NCBI GenBank assembly: GCA_011033025.1
Contig: WFMF01000033.1
Span: 310,001-374,000 of the forward strand
Direction of reading: 5' to 3'
DNA: 64,000 bases
Source: Beroe forskalii
Lineage: Eukaryota > Ctenophora > Nuda > Beroida > Beroidae
In this document: positions 45,801-55,986 of the stretch, piece after piece
Layout: every line of letters starts with the position of its first letter
Position numbering within the stretch: position 1 is the first letter of the stretch
Notes under the pieces: generated by a model
What the model was told of the DNA's origin: nothing
The model's database searches: none
Seen by the model: only the letters and a program-made list of their open reading frames with translations
Program-made: the position numbers and the translations under genes

Positions 45801-46599
45801 AAGTGAGTTACGAACCCCGCCCGCAGGTAGGGACGCTTACGCCGCTCCTCCCCCAGTGACCTCTCAGGCGGCGCCCGCAGCACCGCCGCCTGCTGATCCA
45901 GGGAGGCGGGCAGGTGAGTCTGATCCGGGCGGACTGCCTTCTGCGAGCGCAGCTGCGCCCGCAATCCCTGCTCCCGCAGACGATGCATACGCAACCCGCC
46001 CACCCGCAGATCCCAGGTACAGAGACCCTACAGCCCGCGGACCGCTGGATCCGCGGGCTCCGCCCGCAGCAGGCTACGGAGACCCCTACGCTGAGCGGGC
46101 TGCTCGGCCACACCCCTACGCGGACCCCAGGACGAGGGACGCGGGGTACGGCGCCCCACGCAGAGAGCCCGCAAGACCCGGCTACCCTGATCGCTACGTC
46201 CGAGCGGCGCTTCCCCCAAGAGAACGCGAAGCAGCGGATCCGTACGCCCGCGCTGCGCCGGATCCATACGATCCGTACAATGCGCCAGATGGCGCACCGC
46301 CAGCACCTGCAATGGATCCATACGATGATCTGGATGCCGGAGGGCGCGGGTACGCTAGACCCCCTCCGAGACGGCGCCCTGACCCGTACGCCAACCCACC
46401 GCCGGCGCCTGCGAGCGGCGCCAGAGACCCAGCCCCGTACGTCGCACCTGCTCGACCTGCCGCCGAACTCGTCGCAGAAATTCAAAAAGTGGTTTCAAAG
46501 CCCTTGAAAGATCCCTCGAAAACGCCTATTTACCGAGATGGCGATTCCACTACTATGACAATCACAAATGATATAAAGGGCGATCTAGACGGTCTGTAA
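42827..46599 (+). CDS. RRM-Y4: three-RRM protein with RGG boxes and a ~480-residue Asp-Pro-Tyr-rich tail
   Basis: Exons: 42827-43056, 43289-43413, 43579-43804, 43993-44095, 44529-44721, 44871-45008, 45155-46599; 819 residues, frame intact. RRM1 (8-77) is RLFVGGLPDD, DVWVARDPPGYAFVQF. A GRGRGRGRG segment follows. RRM2 (~124-193) is RLFVAGLPEE, DVWIARDPPGFAFVEF. A second RGG box and an acidic patch lead to RRM3 (~251-330), RLYIGDITPKV, DIWMPRPP, YAFVEM. The tail opens with a basic PRGRPSKRAR motif, then DPYYDDPYYEDPYYDD, then many DPYAAPA units, and ends in a non-repetitive piece (AELVAEIQKVVSKPLKDP). Tyr stickers plus RGG boxes are typical of condensate-forming RNA-binding proteins; this is inferred. 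The last exon is much richer in GC and CpG than its surroundings. Confidence 0.9.
44478..44545 (+). repeat. Duplicated acceptor region of RRM-Y4 exon 5
   Basis: CTCAG|GAATCGGATCTTTATA at 44,481 and CTCACAG|GAATCAGATCTGTACG at 44,522 are copies 43 bp apart. The upstream acceptor would shift the frame (43 is not divisible by three), so only the second supports the RRM3 exon. Confidence 0.8.
45245..45600 (+). repeat. Coding repeats DPYY and DPYAAPA in the RRM-Y4 tail
   Basis: Codons for GAC CCG TAC/TAT dominate: first Asp/Tyr-rich units (DDPYYEDPYYDD), then 24-nt units encoding DPYAAPA. The pattern continues more loosely to about 46,440 (RDPHAAPA, ADPYARAAPDPYDPY). In-frame unit lengths allow copy-number change without frameshift. 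Confidence 0.85.
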
Positions 46600-47457
46600 A
46601 CGAAAAACTAAAAGTATTTTAGTTAAAACTTTCATATTTCAACTGAAACTATTATTTATTCTCTAATTTACAGCTGATCTGCGGAATTATGAAACTGCAA
46701 ATTCGTTTTTGTGCGCTAGAATTTTTTATTGGAACAAAGTTTTTCAATACACAACGAAACATTTGACAAGTTCAACATAAAAGGCCAGGTACTACCTGGA
46801 CTTTGATGTACCACTACCTGCCAGGTAGTGGTACTGTTAGTGTTATGTGTTAGAGCCGATTCAGTGTGATGCCTCCAAGTCCGACTTCTAAAAGTTCTGA
46901 AAAATACTTTCAATACAATTTGTATACAAATTGCATTTCACGCTTTAAATTGGTACAGGAGCCTGGATGCTGGAGATGGACCAAAATTGAATCCCAGTGT
47001 GGCACCGGTTGGTAAACGTATTGATTCATTTCCTCAGGTGATCCGTGATTGTAGAACTAGAAAGAGCCGTGATTTAAGATGGTCTCATGTTAATTTAATT
47101 TTGGATACGCTTTGTTTGACCATTGCCAATGAGTATGACAATGACATGTGGTTGGCTTTTTCTGAGTGACGTCAGAGTGTTCCATGATGAACTTGTAAAC
47201 TATAATCGTCAGTATCTATTTTTTGCTTGCAAAGTGTCAGCTTTAGTATTTTCAACCTGTTGTTATCACTGATCTCGCTCTCATAAGCCCGGAAAGCATA
47301 TGCACAACGCATACGGTATGTGTCCCATAACAATACGTGTTCATTGCTGAGTGACGTCACGCGCGTGCGAGGGGGCGGCAACGTCTGGCTGTCATCCTAA
47401 ACATTGTTCGTGGCGCTTCCCCAGAACCTTGAGGAAGCGTTGCCACGTACGGCCTGT

Positions 47458-47530
47458 CCTTCCTAAGCCCGCATATAGGTGTACGCGCGTCTTTACAATG
47501 CGCGGCGTAATAGGATATACGTGTTTGCTG
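47458..47530. repeat. Partial copy of the GC-rich hairpin family
   Basis: CCTAAGCCCGCATATAGGTG, then TACGCGCG, and after 20 bp GCGCGGCG..GGATATACGTGTTTG match the arm and spacer of the 16,288-16,443 element. Neighbouring GC-rich words around 47,390-47,640 are probably the same family, rearranged. Confidence 0.55.
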
Positions 47531-47875
47531 CCTTGTCCATTGTCAGACGTTTGACCACTTCGGCGACAACGTCTGTCAACATACACACACACACCTCGTC
47601 CGGCGTTGCCTGACCCCATTGCGCGCGCCACGATCGCTATTCGCAGAGTCGTCGGTCAAACGCGACGTCTGAGTGTGGCTTTGCCTGACGTTAAATGTAT
47701 TTTTCGCGAGTCTGGGCGCGCATAGATAGGAGAAGACCTACCCGCGCCAATTTTAATAGTAAAATAGTTATATGGGACATAGCCACGACCCTCAAATTTC
47801 GGTTACGCGCTAAATCCCTGTTTGTTCAGTGCTCGCACTTCCTTTGTCGCGCGCCCGCCGAAGGCTAACTAATAT

Positions 47876-48074
47876 CGACGGCAAATGAAAATACATTTGA
47901 CTGAAAATTTGAGCCACATCCGCAAAATAAGAAAAATCAATCATTTCGAAAATGGCTTAACTTATCATAAAATGACATGAACAGGTTTGTCAGACGTTTG
48001 AATGAGCAATTCTTTTTATTTTGGCCATAGAAGATCCACATTTGTCCAGTCAAGTGTATTTTCATTTGCCGCCG
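47876..48074. repeat. ~200-bp inverted-repeat element, ~25-bp arms
   Basis: CGACGGCAAATGAAAATACA then TTTGACT on the left is mirrored by AGTCAAGTGTATTTTCATTT then GCCGCCG on the right. The interior has no open frame. A non-autonomous inverted-repeat transposon is the likely nature. Confidence 0.7.
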
Positions 48075-48529
48075 ACTTTAGGGGTCTGACAACACAATAC
48101 AGTAATACACACCTATGCGGGCTTTGAGGAAAGAAAAATGAACAAAATTATATTGATAGTGCCACGAACTTTACCCTCGAATTCAGGGTACCCCAAGTAA
48201 GACAGAAATTTTGTAGAAGTTTCGATTAATTCATGACTTAAATCATCATCAGTTAAATGAATTCAGGTAAATTTGCTTACATTGAATAGAGGGATATTTA
48301 GGGAGTTACCACGTGTATATCTCATAATAATTCATGATTAATCATTAAGTACACATAAATTCTTAATTGCTAGGAGGTCATGAACGAATATTCAAACATA
48401 TTTCATATGCAAGTCATAATTCATAGTATTTCCAATATGATGTCACTTCCACTGTCTTACTTGTTACCTTGAATTTGAGGTATCCTTCAAACTTCTCATC
48501 AAAGCTGTGTAACACTCTGTTATGGGTAT

Positions 48530-48790
48530 GTCTCCCACTTGTAAATGGGGCTAGATGATGTCACAGATTTAAACATCAATCTTTTTGTATCTTAACCATA
48601 AACCTAACCATAACCCTAGCCTTAATCCTAATCCAAAACCTAACAAATCCTCAATGTAATCTTGATACTGACCCTTATCCTTTAATGTTTAAGTGCTGGA
48701 TAGTGGATGCACTTGATTATATTTTTCTGGGTGTTGTCATTGTCATAGATGATGAAGGCTCTCATTTATATGAAAGACGGACCCTTTTAT
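48530..48790 (-). repeat. Dispersed repeat with TTAGGG-like core (copy 2, inverted)
   Basis: On the minus strand it reads GAGAGCCTTCATCATCTATG, ACAATGAC, then irregular TTAGG, GGTTATGGTTAGG and TTAGGTTTATGG words. This is the arrangement at 16,446-16,680 in reverse orientation. Both ends resemble GTCTCCCA..GTAAA..GGG, suggesting terminal inverted repeats. Confidence 0.6.
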
Positions 48791-51700
48791 GTACAGCATT
48801 TAAGTATGCCAAGATGAATTGGCCTTAATAATGACATCAAATCAACTAAGGACTGATTAAACTTACATTTTCACCAGCTTTCAAGTGTACATACAGCTGT
48901 ATATCAACATGTGCTTTATCAAAATAATGAATGAATTCTTCAAGGCATCAATGTTAAAAATAAGACTGCATTTAAATTTAATTTTAAATGTACCTGATTT
49001 CATTATTGAGATTTCTGTGTTTCACTGCAATGATCAATCATTACTTGTTTCACTTGATTACTTGTTTCACTTGAAATCAAAAATGTACCTGATTTTAAAC
49101 ATACCTACTATAATTGTAACTAATTTAACTCCTGTTAAGATTTTTGCACTATGAGGAAATAGTTATACAGCTAAACAGCAAAGTCCCATTAATTATTGCC
49201 TATCTAGTTTAAAGTGTTAATTAGGTTAAGATCTGCACATCATGACTGTGGTTATGTACAGTGTACACTTTGAAGCCTTATAGAGTTATAGCATTGCTTT
49301 TGCTTAAGGTACCATCTTTCTCTTCAATGACAAATTTAATTGAAGAAAAATGGCTTGAATCTTGTCTTATGTGCAATTATGAAGATTTTCAATCAGGGTC
49401 CACATTATATGATAAGGCCACTTGGCACTTAAAATGGCTGTTAATATGTTAGGAAAAGGGGAAGTGTCATGATGAAGAAGACGCAAGAGACTGTTTTTGT
49501 TCTATAATAAAGATATAATAAAGATTATGACAGAATATTCTTTACTATAGCTTCTTATTATTCATTTATTGGTAACCAGTGAGCAATAAGCAGCAGTTCA
49601 AAAGTATGTTGTGTAAGTTACAGATAATATTATGATGTATGACATACAAATTTGTATGTTTTAATGCCAAAGGTGAGTAATTACCCACACTATAAAGCAT
49701 CCTAATAGTCTTGCTACTTTTTGTTCTTAAGAGTTAATGAGTTGAGAAATGTCGTATGTCAAAGGTTCAGTCATAGTACAACATGGAACAGCATTACCTA
49801 GGATATACTGATATAGGTACACCTAACTATTGCTCTATTATTGCTATAAACTGTTGGTCCATTGTTTTCCTAATTGGTCAACTTATAGGAGTATAGGACC
49901 CTTACCCTATATATAATGCAACCTAAAGTGTTGTTTGGCATACTTTAATTGCTATACCATAATTATGCAGCTTGCAATATACTACATTCTTAGTCATATG
50001 CAGTGGTCTGGTTGACTAAAGTGGCTTTGGCAAATCTACTTGGCAAATCAATGTCCATTCAATAAATAATTTTACCTTGTCATGTGAATGATAGAAAATG
50101 TGATCATTTGAATCAGGTTATCCCATCCATGTCCCACTGTTGTAATCTGAACATTTTGCTGTCTTTGAATCGAAAATTTTATTTCATCTGATTAAACAGA
50201 TCACAATTAATGATAAAGTCTGCCATTTTGACTGGAGTGAGACTGCAACAAACTAATAGAAATCTTACATGCAATCAATGTGTGCCATGTTCACTTTGTA
50301 TTATATTTTACATTCATTTCAACCAATCAGGTGGAGCTTCCACCACAAATTCCACCAATCACAAAGCTTCTCTTCAGCTCCATTGACCAATGAATGGCTT
50401 TGTATGTTGGGTTAATCATTAGGGGCACACTCTTAGACCTTCTTGTTTTGTCGGTATATATCTGAGTAGATTTAATGATGTAATGAGTAGGTACTTGATA
50501 TTTTCATTTTAAAGGCTGTACTTCCTTATTCTCTTGAGGAACTCATTCTAGATTCTTTTGGAATGCTCAATGTTTGAGATATATTTGTTGATTCATCTCA
50601 GTTTCATTCATTAGGTAATGTATCACATTGAAGCTTGTGTGGACGTTTTCTTTGTAGAAATTAATGCTCCTGGAACTGACTGGTAGAACTCTAAATTGTG
50701 TTGACGGAGACACAAATTCTGATATATATTCGACATATAGGGATAAGTTATGAGAGAATTTGATATATTATTATCTAATATTCTCTTTTGTTGCAGGTAT
50801 ATCGCCTAAGTTTCAAATAATTCCTGACGGACCGTACCAGTGTACACCGCAGTGCATACAATTAAATAGTTTTCAACAAAATCACTGGACAAAGGCTTTT
50901 TAAATTGGTCTAAATTTTATTCTGACGTTGTAAATTTATCTATTATATATATTGGCGTCGATAGAGTCGCCTAGGATATGTTGATGTGCCCGTGTTCCAT
51001 TGTCCAATCGGTTAAAATACCCCAGCTGGTTTGCCGTGTTCTGAACATTCTGGCCCGGTTTTAGGTGTGGAAAGTGCAGTTAAACTTTCTAATTAGAACG
51101 CCGTAAATTTTCAAACTGTTAAAACAAGTTATATCTAGTTACACGAATATGTAAATGATAAGTAAACAGGCTGAGTTAACCCAGGTACATTATAAGTAAA
51201 CGTACATTTGTTTTATTGTGATTCGTAAATGATATAGATTTTACATGTTTTAACCAAATACGCATAACGTTCATTCTTTCAAATAAAAACATTTGTTTGC
51301 TCGATAATCTGTTGATGATACATGTCATCAAAATTGTTACTTGTTGCAACGTTGAAAGTATGATAACCAGTTACAACTATCATTTTAGAGTTTTAGGAGG
51401 CCAAATATTCAAATATAGACGGAACTGAATATTATTTTCAATATGTTGAGCTAATACTTTAAATCAAGTATTCAATGCGAGGGTGGCTGGAAACTGTAAA
51501 ATATTAATTCATTTGGTTTAATATGAATTGCAATCACAGTGTTTTGAACAAACGTGTAAAATAAACGTGTGAAATCAGAGGTATGTGCCACTGCTTTACA
51601 CGAAGGTATCTTGAGAATGTGTCGCGAATCATAGACTTATTGAAAAGTAGGAAAATAAGCTTCATAACTCATATTCTCAGTTATTCAGTGCTTAGTGTAT

Positions 51701-54022
51701 TGATTATTTGAGAACCTGTGATTATATATAACGACCATCTTTATTTCTTCATTCTCCAACAGTAATTATACCTCGCTATTGAAATAGCGATTCTTCATTC
51801 TCCAATTGCAGTAAATACACTCAATACTCGGTAAACTACTGATCTCTGATGCCCCTTTACTGACTGACATGGCGAGCAGCTTAGCCTGTATTATAATTTG
51901 AAATTAATGGTACAAGCTGGAGATATTTTAATATCGTGGCTTTATTATGAGATGAACGGGGAATTTTCTGGCCGGACCCTATATTATAACATAGTTATTT
52001 ATAAGTTGTTGGAATCAAGTTTTTTTTTCTCAGCGGACATCGGGATCGGCCTCAGTAGGTCATTTCGATAATATTTAAGATCTCTAGCTGTTCTTTTGTT
52101 GAACAAATCTGTAATGCTGAAATGGTAGAATAGAATGAGAATATACATTAAATGTCGGGGCTGATTCGGCAAAGTTCAGGAATTGATCTGCGTATTAGTG
52201 TATTGAAAATAAGGCACGGAACTCATTGGAGGAGGAAAGCGTTAGCTGGTTACAGGTACCGTCCGATTTAGAACTTCTTCTTTTCTTCTTTAATTTAAAC
52301 ATTGCTTCCATGCAGCAGATAGTCCAAGTTTTATATATTAATGCTGCTCATTCGTTTAATTAAATGCTGCAAATTGCCGTAAAATTAATCCGGCTTTGAT
52401 GTACGCTATTAGTCTTTTAATTGCGTGCATGCGCGGCTGCTGGTTCACGTTTGAAAATGCCGCGTAGTTGCGCCATTCCTCGTCAATCTCTGCGGATATT
52501 CATGGCTAGCAGCCCCATTATTTCATCCAATTATGTGTTCTGCAGATATTATCCAGCAGCTTAACGAAAGCCACGTGCACCACATATTTTGTTATGTTGG
52601 GAATATATTACAATATGCCAATGTACATATTTCCCACCAATCACCTGTCAGAATGAAATCACGTGGTCTGGTTGCCTAGCAACGCTTCTACAGCTCAATG
52701 AATCACGTGGTGCCACGTCACCGCACGTGGCCTTGTTTAGTCGCACAATTATACAAAACAAGAGCTCTCCTAATTGGAATATAAATACTGATTTTGTAAT
52801 AGTCTTACCTGGCTTTACCTAGCTAGTACCAGTAAAGCTAAGGGAGTGCAAGCATAGCCGCGTCTTTCATTTTGTGCTTAGATAAAACGTGAGCCTTATA
52901 TACGAAATAATATTATGTTTATATGTTTCACTGATTTGTGCTTGTCACGTGACGTGATTACAGGCTCTGATTGATTATCAATATGTATCGGTTGCTAGAT
53001 TCGAAGCTGGTTTTTCATAGAATAATTAGATAACATGTGGATAATTGTGCCTAACTCCGCATAATTTCATAATTTGTGTTCAATTTCAGCTTTTAGTGTA
53101 GGTACTTTTCTTCAGTTTGAGTGTACTAACAAAATACGAAAGGCCTCTTTTCATCCATCCATGGAATATTGGAATCCAGCCAAATCTTCTTCCATTTCTA
53201 GTGACTTTCTTGGATTGTTGAACTGGCGGCAACTGCTGCAAAAATTTTGTATCTTATACAACTATACACATTTAATTTTGACCAATTAAATGCCACATTT
53301 TTCATAAAGCATCCACCCTCCCTTGCCCCTCAATCAAGCATAAAATTAACCAGTCTGCCGGACCAAGTCAAACAAAGCTTCTACCTCATTCTGTGAAAAC
53401 AAACAGAGAAGAAGCAAGTAGTATATCAATGAATTTAAAAAACTACATGTGGTCAGCATATGCCATGGCGTCTATGCAACAACCGGCATAATGATCAAGT
53501 TAAACTATTGATAGTTTAATTGGAAAAGAGAAGATGTTATATCAATCAAATCTTTGCATTCAATATATTCAATGCTTCTTAGAATTATATATCACAGCCT
53601 TTTTAATCAATGGTAATTATGCGATCTTGAAGATGCTCATAAAAACGGATAAAAAACGTTATTAAATTCACTCACGTATTTTATTGTATCATTAAGAAAA
53701 TTATGTCTATGATATGCTTTTAATAACTTTTAAACAATCAATTAATTCAGTTTGAGAAATCACGTGCTGAAGTATGAGATGAATATGATGATCAATTATC
53801 TTAATTTTGATTGCTGAACTTATGTATTTTCACCTTAGCTCGCCATATTAGGAATGTGTCCATCGAGCAACTCGGTTAAATGGTTATGCAAATTTGGGCA
53901 ATGATAAGTCGCGCCATTCTTCAAGTTTAGTGATTGAATAGTAAATTCTGTCATGCCAGCTTTCCTGTGGGATGTATGATAGACTTTAATCCTGAAGTCT
54001 AAAGACTAGAGAAGGCACTTCA

Positions 54023-54085
54023 CAAGTAACAACCAAACAGACAAGTAAACAACCAAACAGACAAGTAAACAACTATACAGACAAG
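54023..54085. repeat. 22-bp repeat, three copies
   Basis: ACAACCAAACAGACAAGTAA is repeated three times with few changes (the third has CTATACAG). It generates the spurious minus-strand Cys/Val/Leu-rich frame seen across it. Confidence 0.8.
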
Positions 54086-54489
54086 GTGCATACTTCAAAC
54101 ATGAAGCATGTGCCATGTAAAGGAAAACACACCAAAATGCGTGTAGACTTCTCTCTTTATACACACACAGGATGACACAGACAGTCAACAGACAATCACA
54201 GAACTACCAAAGGCTTGCCGGTGTCTACGTAATCCTGCCAAGTACATAGATTAAACAATCAAACAAGAGATCAAGATTCAAATCATGAGGTCATTCCGAG
54301 ACCAGTGTGGAATTCATTGAAATAACAATTTGCTGGTATTTGGAATGTACCTACAAGAGATTTTAATAATAAACAAACATTGAACTATTTCAAGTGTACC
54401 TATAGGAACACACGATTAAAACACAATTCCCAATCTCATGAAAACATTACACGTACAATAATAGAAACACGAATAGTAATATACGCCCC

Positions 54490-54576
54490 ACGAGAAATGA
54501 GCAGTTAAGATGACGTCATTATCACAGCACAACGTAGTAAGTTGATGACGTATTAAACCGCCTATTTTTCGCGCGT
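54490..54576. repeat. GACGTCAT inverted-repeat element, copy 2
   Basis: CGAGAAATGAGCAGTTAAGA, TGACGTCATTATCACAGC, AACGTAGTAAGTTGATGACG, then AAACCGCCTATTTTTCGCGC. The right end is the inverse of the AAATAGGCGG start of the family consensus. Confidence 0.75.
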
Positions 54577-55234
54577 AGGGTTTAGGCAGGTTACTGTGAA
54601 CTGCGATATTATGTTGCTTGTCTGGTGGAATTTACCGAATCACATTTAATTATATATCTGTCGCTTACTTCCCAAGCTCGCTTCCCTAAAATAATTTTAA
54701 TCTGTACATGTTTAATTTGTATTAAATTTAAATGCGCCACTGTATTCTGTTATGGGCGTGTTCAGTTTGTAGTTCGATTTATTATTTTTCTGCATTTTTC
54801 GTTTTTATTTAAATCATTTTAGAAATTTTCTATTTCTATTTCATTGAAACAATGCGCTTTATGTGTCCGTGTTCATTCTTCAAATTACTGCGACACTTTT
54901 TTCTTTTGTTTCTTCAAGTCGGCATTGTGTTTGCTACATGAAATTATGCTTTATTTGTACCAATGCCAACTAAAGGTGTTTTCAATGGCATTCTGTCAAT
55001 AAGAGAATAAGGCGTTGTATCTTATTAACATATTATTTTTTATATGGAGTAAGAATTGATGATGTTAAAAGTATTGAACCGAAAACTGAAAGGTTTTTAG
55101 ACGAAGCTGGGTTTGAGAAACTCTTTATCTGATACATTCAAAAAATTCACCAGGATCACCAGGAAATACCACAGATCTGATAACAGCTCTGTCGTCTGAA
55201 ATGTCGTCGTTCCGTGTCGTGATACGTTCCTTGT

Positions 55235-55410
55235 TTCGTAATCTCCCTGAAATTGACAGGATTGAAATGTCTAATTCTCCTGAAATTGACAGGATTGTAA
55301 CGTGATTCTCCTGAAATTGACAGGATTGCTGTTTCGTAATTCTACCGAAATAGACAGGATTGTAATGTCGTACAATTCCCTGGAAATTGACAGGATTGTT
55401 GGTTAGGATT
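55235..55410. repeat. ~40-bp minisatellite
   Basis: Four to five copies built on CCTGAAATTGACAGGATTGT with variable linkers containing TAATTCT or GTAATGTCGTA. Confidence 0.8.
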
Positions 55411-55736
55411 GTTATGTAATCTAACAGAATCCAGACAGTATCCACAGGATTACCAACATGTAATGATCTGAGTACGGTAAATAATAAAACACAGATAGCA
55501 AGTGCTGATAGGCTGTATTACATGTGCGCGCAGGATAAAGATTAGGTTTGTGATGACGTCATTGTCATAGCTGGAAGTAGTGTTTTATTGACGTTAGATT
55601 GTCCATTATACTCCATGTTATGCTCTGTTCGGAGTTTGTTCTCACGGCACTGGATATGGTACTTGGTACACGATCCCTCCCTTCCTATTCTTCGGAAGTG
55701 TTGAGTACAGACATTACTATTGGGCGCTCCTCATAG

Positions 55737-55806
55737 TAGCTTGTGACGTCATCTTATTGCCATATATGGGCAAAAGTCATCAAAATATCGCCAAATATGG
55801 GCATTT
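55737..55806 (+). repeat. ~70-bp dispersed repeat, copy 1
   Basis: TAGCTTGTGACGTCATCTTA, TTGCCATATATGGGCAAAAG, then TCATCAAAATATCGCCAAAT ATGGGCAT. A second copy is at 58,937-59,008. The word TTGCCATATATGGGCAA is itself near-palindromic. Confidence 0.75.
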
Positions 55807-55986
55807 TGTGATTAGATGGTCAGCTGTGAGATAAGCAGTTTTGTGAACGAACTAACTAAAAGCAGCTCCAACTAATCATGTGATGATGTGCTACTAAAAT
55901 AGAAAATAATAATAAAATATATGTCACATGTATGATAAAAACAACACTTGATTTTTTGGGATAAATTCAGCACTTGGTGCTAGCTT

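Larger units (their letters stand above)
46600..50700. other. Gene-poor region right of RRM-Y4
   Basis: No convincing exon. GC-rich hairpin-type repeats occupy about 47,390-47,640 (with GGATATACGTGTTTG and CTAAGCCCGCATATAGGTGT shared with the 16.3-kb element), a hairpin element 47,876-48,074, and the TTAGGG-like repeat 48,530-48,790. The remainder is AT-rich with only short frames. Confidence 0.5.
50701..55985. other. Gene-poor region with minisatellites
   Basis: At 50,796 an acceptor-like TTGTTGCAG is followed by a 100-nt open frame, too weak to call an exon. Three 22-bp repeats lie at 54,023-54,085 and a ~40-bp minisatellite at 55,235-55,410. Inverted-repeat elements lie at 54,490 and 55,548. 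Short frames elsewhere show no recognisable domain. Confidence 0.45.

Noticed and set aside
50796..50900. Possible terminal exon after TTGTTGCAG (ISPKFQIIPDGPYQC...)
   Set aside because: No upstream exon with matching phase and no recognisable domain; could be an untranslated exon, unproven.
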